Below, piece by piece: positions 8,972 to 17,143 of a DNA stretch of 64,000 nucleotides (position 1 is the first letter of the stretch; each line of letters starts with the position of its first letter). The translations under genes and the position numbers were made by a program. The DNA lies in the NCBI RefSeq assembly GCF_000423225.1, contig NZ_AUHO01000010.1, positions 310,001-374,000 of the forward strand, given 5' to 3'. The notes under the pieces were generated by a model. That model did not search any database and had not been told where the DNA came from. It worked only from the letters and a program-made list of their open reading frames with translations. The DNA is from Kaistia adipata DSM 17808 (GTDB lineage: Bacteria > Pseudomonadota > Alphaproteobacteria > Rhizobiales > Kaistiaceae).

Positions 8972-10321
8972 TCAGCCGCCCGCCACGACGTCGAAGATCA
9001 GCTTCAGGTTCAGGATGATGATCACCGTCGCGACGATGGCGGCGATCGCGGTCAGCCAGCGCGGCGCGGTGAAGGCGCCCATCTTGCGGCGCTCGGCCGT
9101 GAACATCACCAGCGGGATGACCGCGAAGGGCAGTTGCAGGCTCAGGATCACCTGCGACAGGATCAGGAGCTGGCCGGCGCCGCTCTCGCCATAGACGATG
9201 GTGACGACCGCCGCCGGCACGATGGCGATGCCGCGCGTGATCAGCCGCCGCAGCCAGGGCGCCAGGCGGATGTTGAGGAAGCCCTCCATGACGATCTGGC
9301 CGGCCATGGTGGCGGTCACGGTCGAGTTGAGCCCGCAGCACAGCAGCGCCACGGCGAAGAGCGTCGGGGCCAGCGCCGAGCCCAGCAGCGGATGCAGCAG
9401 CGCATGCGCCTTGTCGAGCTCGACCACTTCCGTCGAGCCCTTGGCGTGGAAGGCCGAGGCGGCGAGCACCAGGATCGAGGCGTTGATCATCAGCGCGAAG
9501 GCGAGGGCGAGCGTCGAATCGATCGTCGTGAAGCGGATCGCCTGGCGCTTGCCTTCGTGGCCGGCATGGTAGGCGCGCGTCTGCACGATGCCGGAATGGA
9601 GGTAGAGATTGTGCGGCATCACGGTGGCGCCGATGATGCCGAGCGCCAGGTAGAGCATGTCCGGATTCCGGACGATCTCGGAGCTTGGCAGGAAGCCGCG
9701 GACGAGGTCGCCCCATTGCGGGCTCGCCATGATGATCTGCAGCAGGAAGCAGGCCGCGATGACACCGAGCAGCGTGATCACCAGCGCCTCGACCCATCGG
9801 AAGCCCTTGGTCTGCAGGTAGAGCACCAGGAAGACGTCGAGCGCGGTGATGACGACGCCGATCTCGAGCGGGATGCCGAACAGCAGGTTGAGGCCGATCG
9901 CCGTGCCGATCACCTCGGCCAGGTCGGTGGCGCAGATCGCGACCTCCGCCAGCAGCCAGAGCAGGGCGGCGACCGGGGCCGGATAGGCATCGCGGCAGGC
10001 CTGGGCCAGGTCGCGCCCCGTGGCGACGGCGAGGCGCGCCGACAGCGCCTGCAGGATCATCGCCATCAGGCTCGACAGCAGCACGACGAAGAGCAGCGTG
10101 TAGCCGAAGCGCGAGCCGCCGGCGATCGAGGTCGCCCAGTTGCCGGGGTCCATGTAGCCGACGGCGACGAGATAGCCGGGGCCGAGGAAGGCCGCGAACT
10201 TGCGCCAGTTCGGTCCGATCTCGGCGACGGGGATCGAGCCGTGCACCTCCTCGAGCGATGGATTGCCCCGGGCGCGACGCCAGCCGCCGCCTTCGCCCGT
10301 CTCCTGATCGACCGTGTTCAC
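8972..10321 (-). CDS. mntH: Nramp-family Mn2+/Fe2+ transporter MntH
   Basis: Proton-coupled divalent metal importer in the inner membrane. I choose the GTG at 10319-10321 (449 residues, [13 protein letters not shown]...), because the longer ATG version at 10387 would translate a Fur/Mur-like operator. Signature residues are present: DPGN in [19 protein letters not shown] (Asp 58) in the first helix, and MPHNLYLHS (about 235-243) in the sixth helix, which form the metal site. About eleven hydrophobic segments follow. The N-terminus is unusually long and hydrophilic for the family. Likely repressed by Mn- or Fe-loaded Mur/Fur. Confidence 0.93.
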   Translation of the reverse strand: MNTVDQETGEGGGWRRARGNPSLEEVHGSIPVAEIGPNWRKFAAFLGPGYLVAVGYMDPGNWATSIAGGSRFGYTLLFVVLLSSLMAMILQALSARLAVATGRDLAQACRDAYPAPVAALLWLLAEVAICATDLAEVIGTAIGLNLLFGIPLEIGVVITALDVFLVLYLQTKGFRWVEALVITLLGVIAACFLLQIIMASPQWGDLVRGFLPSSEIVRNPDMLYLALGIIGATVMPHNLYLHSGIVQTRAYHAGHEGKRQAIRFTTIDSTLALAFALMINASILVLAASAFHAKGSTEVVELDKAHALLHPLLGSALAPTLFAVALLCCGLNSTVTATMAGQIVMEGFLNIRLAPWLRRLITRGIAIVPAAVVTIVYGESGAGQLLILSQVILSLQLPFAVIPLVMFTAERRKMGAFTAPRWLTAIAAIVATVIIILNLKLIFDVVAGG

Positions 10322-10334
10322 GGCTGCTCGTCCG

Positions 10335-10359
10335 TAAATGAGAATGCGAATGACTTGCA
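10335..10359 (-). promoter_or_regulatory. Fur/Mur-type operator in front of mntH
   Basis: The plus strand reads AAATGAGAAT-GCGAAT-GACTTGCA. AAATGAGAAT is a complete half-site of the classical alphaproteobacterial Fur/Mur box and the rest is a weaker second half (TGCAAGTCATTCGCA on the minus strand). It ends 14 bases before the chosen GTG of mntH. In rhizobia the Fur homologue Mur represses manganese uptake genes through related sites; assignment to Mur rather than Fur is inference. Confidence 0.55.
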
Positions 10360-10435
10360 GTAGAGGTGCGGATGTCCCCGCCGTCAAGCGAAACCTTGGG
10401 GAAGGCGGGCGTCGGGCGGCGCTGCGACGAAGCGC

Positions 10436-10900
10436 CTAGAGTTGGATTTCCGGCGCGGTCGGGCAGGTCGGGGGCTTGCGCCGGTCCCAGCCGCGCGAGG
10501 TCCATTGCTTGGCGGGGCCGGCATCCGGTCCGCCATTCTCCTCCGGCACGTAGAAGGTGAAGCAGTTGGCGCCGTCGCGCTCGACGAAGAAGCAGGCGCC
10601 TTCCTGCGATTCATAGAAGGTGCAGAACTTGCCGTCCTTGACCGACCACTGGCCGGTATCGGCGCCGTCCATGTCGTGATAGCGGACCGAGCCGTCTTCC
10701 TTGTAGGTCTCGGAGAAGAAGGCGCCATTGTTGTAGATGCCGTCGAGCGTGACGCCCGAGAGCAGGTCGGCGATGTCGGCTTCGGCGACGCGCTCCCCGG
10801 CTCCGGCCGGCGTCGCCGCCAGTGCGGCGAGCAGGGCGAGCGCGGTGGCGCGGGCGAAATGGGGGCGGGCGCGTCCGCGACGGGCAATCCACGTGCTCAA
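10436..10900 (-). CDS. Small secreted protein of unknown function
   Basis: A 154-residue protein with a TTG start (10898-10900) preceded by GGAGACG. Residues 1-34 form a basic-hydrophobic signal peptide ending in ATPAGA. The mature part (DIADLLSGVTLDGIYNNGAFFSE...) has the pattern TGQWSVKDGKFCTFY followed by ACFFVERDGANCFTFYVPEENG, with three cysteines. This resembles small periplasmic beta-rich proteins common in Rhizobiales (DUF995-like), but I cannot assign a family firmly. It stands alone between mntH and asd, 50 bases upstream of the mntH region. Confidence 0.7.
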   Translation of the reverse strand: MSTWIARRGRARPHFARATALALLAALAATPAGAGERVAEADIADLLSGVTLDGIYNNGAFFSETYKEDGSVRYHDMDGADTGQWSVKDGKFCTFYESQEGACFFVERDGANCFTFYVPEENGGPDAGPAKQWTSRGWDRRKPPTCPTAPEIQL

Positions 10901-11212
10901 GCCGTTCGTCTCCGTTGACTTCTGGCCGTTTTGGCGGCAGAAGATGCGCCATTCTCATTCGGGTAGACCGATGACTGCGCACGCCGTTGCTTCTTCGATC
11001 CTAATCGACTTGGTGGCTTCCGTCACCCGGACCGGCACGGCCGTCATGCGCATCTCCACCACGCCCAAAACGTCGAAAACCACGACGAGCGCCTGATCGT
11101 CCCTCCGTGCCCCCGTTCTCCCTCGGGGCCAGAGGGAGAAGGGGCCGGCCAGACGCGGGCATTCCGGCGACTGGACGGTGGGGGAGAGAGCCGGATCAAG
11201 GAGCAGGACAAC
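10901..11212. other. 312-base divergent intergenic region before asd
   Basis: Contains a small palindrome TTCTCCCTC (11116-11124) / GAGGGAGAA (11132-11140), related in style to the CTCTCCC repeats elsewhere. An open stretch of 41 codons lies on the plus strand at 10971-11096 (MTAHAVASSILIDLVASVTR...), without a good ribosome site or recognisable similarity. The asd Shine-Dalgarno AAGGAG lies at about 11198-11203. Confidence 0.35.
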
Positions 11213-12247
11213 ATGGGTTACAAGGTCGCGATCGTCGGCGCCACGGGCAATGTGGGCCGCGAAATCCTGACAATTCTCGACGAGCGCGGCTTTCCCGCCG
11301 ACGAGGTCGTGGCGCTCGCCTCGCGCCGCAGCCAGGGCACGGAAGTGTCCTATGGCGACCGTACGCTGAAGGTGAAGGCGCTCGACCAGTACGACTTCTC
11401 CGACACCGACATCTGCCTGATGTCGGCCGGCGGCTCGATCTCCAAGGAATGGGCCCCGAAGATCGGCGCGCAGGGCTGCGTCGTGATCGACAATTCCTCG
11501 GCCTGGCGCTACGACGCGCAGGTGCCGCTGATCGTGCCGGAAGTGAACGCCGACGCCATCACCGGCTTCTCCAAGCTCAACATCATCGCCAACCCGAACT
11601 GCTCCACCGCGCAGCTCGTCGTGGCGCTGAAGCCGCTGCACGACGTCGCCACGATCAAGCGCGTCGTCGTCTCGACCTACCAGTCGGTCTCTGGCGCCGG
11701 CAAGGAGGGCATGGACGAGCTGTTCACCCAGACCCGCGCCGTCTTCGTCAACGATCCGATCGAATCGACCAAGTTCACCAAGCGCATCGCCTTCAACCTC
11801 ATTCCGCACATCGACGTCTTCATGGAGGACGGCTACACCAAGGAAGAGTGGAAGGTGATGGCCGAGACGAAGAAGATCCTCGACCCGAAGATCAAGCTGA
11901 CCTGCACCGCCGTGCGCGTGCCGGTCTTCGTCTCGCACTCCGAGTCGGTCAACATCGAGTTCGAGAAGCCGATCTCGGCCGACGAGGCGCGCGACATCCT
12001 GCGCGAGGCGCCGGGCTGCCTGGTCATCGATAATCCGGAAGAAGACCAGTACATCACGCCCTATGAGGCGGCCGGCGAGGACGCGACCTTCATCTCGCGC
12101 ATCCGCGAGGATTCGACCGTCGAGAACGGCCTCAGCATGTGGGTGGTCTCCGACAACCTGCGCAAGGGCGCTGCGCTCAACGCCGTGCAGATCGCCGAGG
12201 TCCTGGTCAACCGCAAGCTGATCCAGCCGAAGAAGCAGGCCGCCTGA
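11213..12247 (+). CDS. asd: Aspartate-semialdehyde dehydrogenase
   Basis: NADPH-dependent enzyme that reduces aspartyl phosphate to aspartate semialdehyde, the branch point to lysine/diaminopimelate, threonine and methionine. The 344-residue chain opens with the Rossmann motif VAIVGATGNVGREIL, has SAGGSISKEW, and the catalytic cysteine Cys 130 in IANPNCSTAQLV. Substrate-binding residues follow in STYQSVSGAGKEGMDEL and LTCTAVRVPVFVSHSES. Full length for the family. Transcribed alone, with a strong terminator immediately downstream; lysA, the end of the same pathway, lies 39 kb away. Confidence 0.97.
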   Translation: MGYKVAIVGATGNVGREILTILDERGFPADEVVALASRRSQGTEVSYGDRTLKVKALDQYDFSDTDICLMSAGGSISKEWAPKIGAQGCVVIDNSSAWRYDAQVPLIVPEVNADAITGFSKLNIIANPNCSTAQLVVALKPLHDVATIKRVVVSTYQSVSGAGKEGMDELFTQTRAVFVNDPIESTKFTKRIAFNLIPHIDVFMEDGYTKEEWKVMAETKKILDPKIKLTCTAVRVPVFVSHSESVNIEFEKPISADEARDILREAPGCLVIDNPEEDQYITPYEAAGEDATFISRIREDSTVENGLSMWVVSDNLRKGAALNAVQIAEVLVNRKLIQPKKQAA

Positions 12248-12273
12248 GGCCTCTACGCCGGTTCCGAAATGCG

Positions 12274-12303
12274 AAAGGCGCGGCCACGAGGCCGCGCCTT
12301 TTT
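12274..12303 (+). terminator. Intrinsic terminator of asd
   Basis: A perfect 12-base-pair stem AAAGGCGCGGCC/GGCCGCGCCTTT with loop ACGA, followed by further T residues. It starts 27 bases after the asd stop. Confidence 0.9.
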
Positions 12304-12322
12304 CGTATGTGGCGTTGGTCGA

Positions 12323-12489
12323 GTGCGTCCTTCGAGACGGCCCTGCGGGCCTCCTCAGGATGTTGAGATCGAGGATATTTCGAGGCCGGGAGGGCGGCAG
12401 GGTTTCCTGCAAATGCTTCCGCGATCTCAGGGCCAGCCCCGCCCAACATGCTGAGGAGCGGCCCCAAGGCCGCGTCTCGAAGCACGCAC
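12323..12489. repeat. Palindromic intergenic repeat with about 45-base arms
   Basis: The left arm (12323-12367, GTGCGTCCTTCGAGACGGCC...) is the imperfect reverse complement of the right arm (12442-12489, ...CGCGTCTCGAAGCACGCAC). Each arm is itself a small hairpin with GGCC/GGCC cores, and about 75 bases lie between them. Paired-hairpin units of this type (CTTCGAGACG...CTCCTCAGGAT) are familiar intergenic repeats of Bradyrhizobium-like genomes from memory. After it, at about 12525-12550, comes a short CCTCCCC/GGGGAGG palindrome. No gene lies in 12248-12565. Confidence 0.7.
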
Positions 12490-12565
12490 GATGTGTCCGG
12501 GGCCCGCGGAGACGCTCAGGAGTTCCCTCCCCACAAGGGGGAGGGGGAAGCCTGCGGCGACGCCC

Positions 12566-13231
12566 TCAGGCCTCGATCTCGGCCGGCACGGAGAAGCGGC
12601 CGGTTTCCTTGTCGAGCAGGTAGAGCTCGCCGGTCGAGATGTCGAACCAGGCGCCGTGCAGCTCCAGCTCGCCGATCTCCTCGAGGCTCTTGATCCACGG
12701 GAAGGTGCGCAGGTTGGCGATCGTCTGGCGAATCGAGGCGAACTCCATCGCGCGCTGGCGGTCCGTCGTCTCGGCCGGGTCGTCGCAGATCAGCGCCTCG
12801 GCCGGCTTCAGCAGCGAGATCCACTTGCCGACGAAATCGCTGCGGCCCTGCAGGTCCGGCGGCGCGTCGCGGTCGGCGAGATAGCCGGTGATGCCGCCGC
12901 AGCGGCCGTGGCCCATGACGACGAGGTCGCGCACCTTCAGGCTCAGCACGCCGAACTCGATCGCCGCCGAGGTGCCGTGATGCTCGCCATCCGGCGTGAA
13001 GGGCGGCACCAGCGCCGCGACGTTGCGGACCACGAAAAGCTCGCCCGGCGCGGCGTCGAAGATGGTTTCCGGCGCGGCGCGGCTGTCGCTGCAACCGACG
13101 ATCATCGTTCGGGGGCGCTGGCCCGTCTCGGCGAGGACCTTGTAGCGGGAACTCTCCTGCGGCAGGCGCTGGTCGCGGAAATTGGCATAGCCGCGCAGCA
13201 GCCTGGACGGAAAATCAGGGGCCTGAGCCAT
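12566..13231 (-). CDS. Beta-class carbonic anhydrase
   Basis: Cytosolic zinc enzyme that interconverts CO2 and bicarbonate, supplying bicarbonate to carboxylases such as pyruvate carboxylase. The 221-residue protein has the zinc ligands Cys 47, His 108 and Cys 111 (CSDSRAAPE; MGHGRCGGI) and the Asp 49-Arg 51 dyad that shapes the site. FVVRNVAALVPP and AIEFGVLSLKV are standard family blocks. The upstream gap carries TGCA-rich sites like those in front of phaA, so control by PhaR is possible. Confidence 0.95.
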   Translation of the reverse strand: MAQAPDFPSRLLRGYANFRDQRLPQESSRYKVLAETGQRPRTMIVGCSDSRAAPETIFDAAPGELFVVRNVAALVPPFTPDGEHHGTSAAIEFGVLSLKVRDLVVMGHGRCGGITGYLADRDAPPDLQGRSDFVGKWISLLKPAEALICDDPAETTDRQRAMEFASIRQTIANLRTFPWIKSLEEIGELELHGAWFDISTGELYLLDKETGRFSVPAEIEA

Positions 13232-13264
13232 CGGGTAGTGCTCCAGTGGTGAGCCGGGACATCA

Positions 13265-13345
13265 TGCAGTGCAGCAAAATGGTAGCGTTCCAATAAACGC
13301 GTTTTTTCCCTCGGTCGAGAACTTTGCACGCCGGGCTGCATTGCA
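13265..13345. promoter_or_regulatory. Two TGCA-rich sites, candidate PhaR operators at the carbonic anhydrase promoter
   Basis: TGCAGTGCAGCAA at 13265-13277 is identical to the core of the site at 31138-31150 in the phaR-phaA gap. A second element CTGCATTGCA lies at 13336-13345. Both are upstream of the carbonic anhydrase start at 13231. PhaR/AniA binds TGC-rich palindromes in other alphaproteobacteria; the assignment here rests on the shared sequence. Confidence 0.4.
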
Positions 13346-13371
13346 TTTGTCGCGGGTCGGGGCCGCTTGGG

Positions 13372-14088
13372 TCAGGCCCAGATGGCGATTCGGAGGCCCT
13401 TGGCGTCGCGCGCCGGCTCGGCCGGGAAGCTCTCCGCCACGCCCTGCAGGATGCGCCGGGCGATGAGGGCGTTCACGGCCGCGTCGAGCAGATCGTCGGC
13501 GCCGGCCCCGCGCGGCGGCCGCGCCAATCGGGCCGGATCATAGCCGCAGCGCGCCAGGAGGGCCCGGCGTTCGTCCAGCCCGCTCGCGTTCGGGCTGCCC
13601 TTCACCTTCTTCGGCAAGGCCATCGGCGCGCCGCCATTCAGGCGCCAGAAGGCGAGTTCGGGGTGCACCTCGAACACCCGCGTCTCGAGCGCCGGCGTCA
13701 TCAGCGCGTCGATCTCGCGGATCCTGGGAAAGATGTGGAAACACTGCTTCGCAACCATGCGGGGCGGCGTCGAGGTGGCGCTGGCGACCGCGCAGGCGGC
13801 GCGATAGTCCTCGGTCATCACGGCGCGGCGGGACGGTACGGAGAAGACCGAGCTCTGGCGGGGGCCGAGCCGAGGCCGCACCAGCCGCTCCGGCCCCCGG
13901 CCTTCCGGTCCGATCGTCTCCGGCAGGCCGATCGGCATGTCGACCGCGAGGATGCGGTTCTCCGCGTCGGCGACCAGTTCGGCGAAATCGGCGACGACCC
14001 GGATCTTGGGATCGAGCGGACCCTCGGCCGTGATCGAGACGGCGATCCAGCCCGCGGGGCAGCCGTCGACGCCGACGACGCGGGCCAT
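13372..14088 (-). CDS. DUF429 protein (predicted RNase H-like fold)
   Basis: A 238-residue protein starting VVGVDGCPAGWIAVSI, the hallmark DUF429 motif with an acidic residue where RNase H-fold nucleases bind metal. Later blocks are LAVDMPIGLPE, a second acidic strand, then SSVFSVPSRRAV, FEVHPELAFWRLNGG and DDLLDAAVNALIARR. The family is predicted to be nuclease-like, but no reaction is established that I know of. It begins on the base next to the pdxY stop (14088/14089), so it is the second gene of a pdxY-DUF429 unit. Confidence 0.85.
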   Translation of the reverse strand: MARVVGVDGCPAGWIAVSITAEGPLDPKIRVVADFAELVADAENRILAVDMPIGLPETIGPEGRGPERLVRPRLGPRQSSVFSVPSRRAVMTEDYRAACAVASATSTPPRMVAKQCFHIFPRIREIDALMTPALETRVFEVHPELAFWRLNGGAPMALPKKVKGSPNASGLDERRALLARCGYDPARLARPPRGAGADDLLDAAVNALIARRILQGVAESFPAEPARDAKGLRIAIWA

Positions 14089-14955
14089 TCAGGGCGTGAC
14101 CTGGACCGGCGTCAGCGGCGCCAGCAGGCGATCCTGGATGGCGGCGAGCGGCAGTTCGTCCGCGCCGAGCCGCGTGGCGGCGTCGATCGCGTCGGCGACG
14201 GCGGCGGTGGCGATCCGCAGCGCCTCGGCGTCGCTCTCGCCCTCGACCAGGCGCGCCAGGAACAGCGCCGCGAACAGGTCGCCGGTGCCGTTCGGCACCC
14301 GGCCATGGATCGCGGCGTGGCTGGCGCGCAGCGTGGCGCCGCCATTGCGCGAGACGAGCAGCGTCGTGATCTCGCCCTCCGTGCCCGCCGCCGAGGTGAC
14401 GGCGATGCGCGGCGCGGCAAGGCGCGCGACGGCGTCCGCGAGCTTCTCGGGCGCCAGCGCGAGGTCGCCCGTCAGGAAGCCCAACTCGGTCGGGTTCGGG
14501 GTCAGGATGTCGGCGCGCGGCACCAGATGATCACGGATCGCTGATGCCGTCGCCTCCGGCACGTAGAGCTTGCCGGCGTCGCCCATCACCGGGTCGCAGA
14601 GATAGAGCGCGTCGGGTCGCGCCGCCTTGACCGCGTCGACGAGGCGCGCCACGGCGGCGGGCTGGCTGGCCGCGCCCATATAGCCGGTCAGGATCGCGCC
14701 GATCTCGCCGAGCCAGGGCGCGCGGACGAGATCGTCGATCAAGGTCGCGAAGGCGGCCTCGTCGGGAATGATGCGGCCGGCACGGCCATGGCCGGGATGC
14801 CAGGGCAGCGTCACCGTCTGCACCGACCAGACCGGATGGCCGAGCCGCTCCAGCGCGAAGACCGCGCCACGACCGCCGACGGCGCCGCGGACGACAGCGG
14901 AGGAAACGACCAGGATTCCGGGTTTCGGGACGGTTGCGGCGGATGGCGCAGGCAT
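14089..14955 (-). CDS. pdxY: Pyridoxal kinase
   Basis: Salvage enzyme phosphorylating pyridoxal to pyridoxal phosphate. The 288-residue protein belongs to the PfkB/ribokinase superfamily: GILVVSSAVVRGAVGGRGAVFALERLGHPVW at the N-terminus is diagnostic of PdxY/PdxK, DPVMGDAGKLYVPE (121-134) binds ATP and Mg, TPNPTELGFLTG is the hinge, and PNGTGDLFAALF carries the catalytic Asp 226. It is cotranscribed with the DUF429 gene. PdxY and PdxK cannot be separated with certainty, but the sequence context favours PdxY. Confidence 0.9.
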   Translation of the reverse strand: MPAPSAATVPKPGILVVSSAVVRGAVGGRGAVFALERLGHPVWSVQTVTLPWHPGHGRAGRIIPDEAAFATLIDDLVRAPWLGEIGAILTGYMGAASQPAAVARLVDAVKAARPDALYLCDPVMGDAGKLYVPEATASAIRDHLVPRADILTPNPTELGFLTGDLALAPEKLADAVARLAAPRIAVTSAAGTEGEITTLLVSRNGGATLRASHAAIHGRVPNGTGDLFAALFLARLVEGESDAEALRIATAAVADAIDAATRLGADELPLAAIQDRLLAPLTPVQVTP

Positions 14956-15073
14956 GGAGGTTTTCCAGATGGTGCCGACGATCCGGCCGGCGCAGCCGCG
15001 ACCCTAGCCGATTCGGTTTCGCCGCGCGCCGTCCGCCCGTATGCTCCGCGTCGAAGCAGGCGGGGTCCCCGCC

Positions 15074-15344
15074 CCTAGGGTCCGTACTCGATTGGAAATG
15101 AGGCAGCGCTTGATGGAAACGGGATCAGTTCCAGGAGATGTCGGCGACGTTGGGCCTCACCCAACGAGCCGACGGCGACGCCGAAATGGCCCCGTTTCCA
15201 TCAAGCCCTCCGGGTTGGACGAAAATCCCGCGCCGGTGTGTCGCCGATCCGCGCCGATGGACAGCCATCGGCTATGGTCGTCTCCTGCCGGCGCGGGATT
15301 TTGGCCCAACGCTGCCGCATTTCCAATCGAGTACGGACCCTAGG
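15074..15344. repeat. 271-bp element of nested perfect inverted repeats (possible MITE) in front of the CitE-like gene
   Basis: The outer arms 15074-15108 and 15310-15344 match as inverted repeats at 34 of 35 positions, beginning CCTAGGGTCCGTACTCG. Inside are two further hairpin systems. Arm A: 15108-15123 pairs perfectly with 15191-15206 (GCTTGATGGAAACGGG), and contains GTCGGC/GCCGAC (15140-15145/15168-15173) and CGTTGGG/CCCAACG (15148-15154/15160-15166). Arm B: 15222-15236 pairs perfectly with 15288-15302 (AAAATCCCGCGCCGG), and contains GCCGATGG/CCATCGGC (15253-15260/15265-15272). The ends sit in CTAG on both sides, as expected for TA-duplicating IS630/mariner-type elements. It ends 7 bases before the start codon of the next gene. 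No gene lies in 14956-15351. Confidence 0.8.
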
Positions 15345-15351
15345 AGACGCC

Positions 15352-16227
15352 ATGCCCTCGATCCGCCCGCGCCGGTCCGCCCTCTATGTCCCCGGCGCCA
15401 ATGTCCGCGCCCTGGCCAAGGCGCCGACGCTCGGCGCCGATGTCGTCATCCTCGACCTCGAGGACGCCGTCGCCCCGTCCGAGAAGGGCTTTGCCCGCAC
15501 GCGCGCTGCCGAGGCGGTCGCCGCGTTCCGGCAGGCGGGCGTCGCATCCGAGATCGTCGTCCGCGTCAACGGGCTCGACACGCCCTGGATTGCGGACGAC
15601 ATAGTGGTCGTCGGCGCGGCGGCGCCGGATGCGATCCTGCTGCCGAAGATTTCTTCCGCCGTCGACCTTTCCCGCGTCCGCGCGCTCGTCCCGACCGATG
15701 TCGCGCTGCCGCTCTGGGCCATGATCGAGACGCCGCGCGCCGTGCTCGATCCGCTTTCGATCGCGCTTGCCGGGGACGAGCGCCTGCCGCTGGCCATGCT
15801 GGTGCTGGGGCTGAACGACCTCGCGCGCGAGACGGGCACGCGCCAGGTCCCCGGCCGGGCGCCGATGCTGCCCTGGATGATGGCCGCGCTCGCCGCCGCC
15901 CGCGCGGCCGGGATCGGCATCCTCGACGGCGTCTTCAATGACATCGCCGATCTCGCGGGCTTCGAGGCCGAATGCCGGCAGGGGCGCGATTGCGGCTTCG
16001 ACGGCAAGACGGTGATCCATCCGAAGCAGGTCGAGGGCGCCAACGCCGCCTTCGCGCCGGACGCGGCGGAGATCGCGTGGGCCTCGCGCATTGCCGGCGT
16101 GTTCGACCTGGCCGAAAACGCCGGCAAGGGCGTCGTCATGGTCGAGGGGCGGATGGTCGAGCGCCTGCATGCCGAGATCGCGCAGAGGCTGCTGGCCCTC
16201 GCCGAGGCGATCGCGGCGCGGGGGTAG
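15352..16227 (+). CDS. HpcH/HpaI aldolase, CitE-like (citrate/malyl-CoA lyase beta-type)
   Basis: A 291-residue TIM-barrel protein of the citrate lyase beta / malyl-CoA lyase family, which cleaves C-C bonds of CoA thioesters in a Mg-dependent way. Seen: RRSALYVPGANVRALAKA, ILDLEDAV (32-39) with the acidic metal-binding residues, VVRVNGLDTPW with the CoA/oxalate Arg 71, AMIETPRAV with Glu 126, and GFDGKTVIHPKQVEGANAAF. It lacks partners of citrate lyase (no CitD/CitF nearby), so it is a free-standing CitE-like enzyme of uncertain substrate. AGGAGA before the ATG is contributed by the right edge of the 271-bp repeat. Confidence 0.88.
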   Translation: MPSIRPRRSALYVPGANVRALAKAPTLGADVVILDLEDAVAPSEKGFARTRAAEAVAAFRQAGVASEIVVRVNGLDTPWIADDIVVVGAAAPDAILLPKISSAVDLSRVRALVPTDVALPLWAMIETPRAVLDPLSIALAGDERLPLAMLVLGLNDLARETGTRQVPGRAPMLPWMMAALAAARAAGIGILDGVFNDIADLAGFEAECRQGRDCGFDGKTVIHPKQVEGANAAFAPDAAEIAWASRIAGVFDLAENAGKGVVMVEGRMVERLHAEIAQRLLALAEAIAARG

Positions 16228-16236
16228 GGGGCTTTT

Positions 16237-16358
16237 CACCTCTCCCATGGGGAGAGGTCGGAGCGAAGCTCCGGGTGAGGGGTTGGGAATTGTCCGGTGA
16301 GGTCTCAACCCCTCACCCGCCGGCCTTCGGCCGTCGACCTCTCCCTCTGGGAGAGGTG
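16237..16358. repeat. CCTCTCCC-type palindromic repeat between citE-like gene and leuD
   Basis: Left arm 16237-16285 (CACCTCTCCCATGGGGAGAG... GGGTGAGGGGTTG) and right arm 16306-16358 (CAACCCCTCACCC... GGGAGAGGTG) are imperfect inverted repeats, and each contains a small hairpin of CTCTCCC/GGGAGAG. This CACCTCTCCC...CCCCTCACC pattern is a widespread intergenic repeat in Rhizobiales from memory. It occupies most of the 310-base gap 16228-16537; the rest holds the leuD terminator and nothing else that I recognise. Confidence 0.7.
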
Positions 16359-16483
16359 AGGAAACGCCGGGATGACGGCGAGGGTGGGGCTGGCTTCGTG
16401 CTCAAGCGACGGCGTCGCAGGGGACCGGTCCGGCATTCCCGCGCTCGCCGCCATCCCTTCCCACCCGCTCGCCGCCCAGAATC

Positions 16484-16513
16484 AAAAAAGGCGCCCGGAT
16501 CGCTCCGGACGCC
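16484..16513 (-). terminator. Intrinsic terminator of leuD
   Basis: On the minus strand GGCGTCCGGA pairs with TCCGGGCGCC (one wobble) around GCGA and is followed by TTTTTT. It lies 24 bases beyond the leuD stop. Confidence 0.85.
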
Positions 16514-16537
16514 CCTCGAAACGCCATGCGAACGAAA

Positions 16538-17143
16538 TCAGGCCCAGGGGCGGACCGCTTCCGTCGTCTTCTCGTAGGCTTCGATGCGCGGCGCCTTGAC
16601 CAGGGTGATGCCGATGTCGTCGAGGCCGTTCAGCAGCTTTTCCTTGCGGGCCGGGTCGATGTCGAAATGCACGACGCCGCCGTCGGGACCGCGGATCTCC
16701 TGCGCCGCGAGATCGACCGTCAGGCGCGAATTGGCGCCGCGATCGGCGTCGTCGAACAGCTTGTCGAGGTCTTCCTTCGACACGCGGATCGGCAGGATGC
16801 CGTTGTTGAAGCAGTTGTTGTAGAAGATGTCGGCGAAGGACGTCGAGATGACGCAGCGGATGCCGTAGTCGAGCAGCGCCCAGGGCGCATGTTCGCGCGA
16901 CGAGCCGCAGCCGAAATTGTCGCCGGCGACGATGATCGAGGCATCGCGATAGGCCGGCTTGTTCAGCACGAAGTCCGGGTTCTCGGTGCCGTCCTCGTTG
17001 AAGCGCATCTCGGCGAACAGGCCCTTGCCGAGGCCGGTGCGCTTGATCGTCTTCAGATAGTCCTTCGGGATGATCATGTCGGTATCGATGTTGATCAGCG
17101 GCAGCGGAGCCGCAACACCGGTCAGCGTCGTGAATTTTTCCAT
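16538..17143 (-). CDS. leuD: 3-isopropylmalate dehydratase small subunit
   Basis: Small subunit of the [4Fe-4S] isomerase converting 2- to 3-isopropylmalate in leucine synthesis. The ATG at 17143 gives [30 protein letters not shown] and the usual 201 residues; an upstream in-frame ATG would add an unconserved 21 residues. [27 protein letters not shown] is the classic swivel-domain block, followed by [16 protein letters not shown]. Its partner leuC is on the same strand 2.2 kb upstream, with five unrelated genes between them, so they are not in one operon here. Confidence 0.96.
   Translation of the reverse strand: MEKFTTLTGVAAPLPLINIDTDMIIPKDYLKTIKRTGLGKGLFAEMRFNEDGTENPDFVLNKPAYRDASIIVAGDNFGCGSSREHAPWALLDYGIRCVISTSFADIFYNNCFNNGILPIRVSKEDLDKLFDDADRGANSRLTVDLAAQEIRGPDGGVVHFDIDPARKEKLLNGLDDIGITLVKAPRIEAYEKTTEAVRPWA

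Noticed and set aside
10971-11096. 41-codon plus-strand frame before asd
   Set aside because: No ribosome site, low complexity Ser/Thr tail and no recognisable homologue; mentioned in the intergenic entry only.
12323-12489. Possible CRISPR or tRNA-like structure
   Set aside because: Only two arms in inverted, not direct, orientation, with no spacer series and no acceptor/T-loop pattern.
15238-15351. 38-codon extension of the CitE-like protein into the nested repeat
   Set aside because: The extension is encoded by inverted-repeat DNA, and the AGGAGA-spaced ATG at 15352 gives the family N-terminus.
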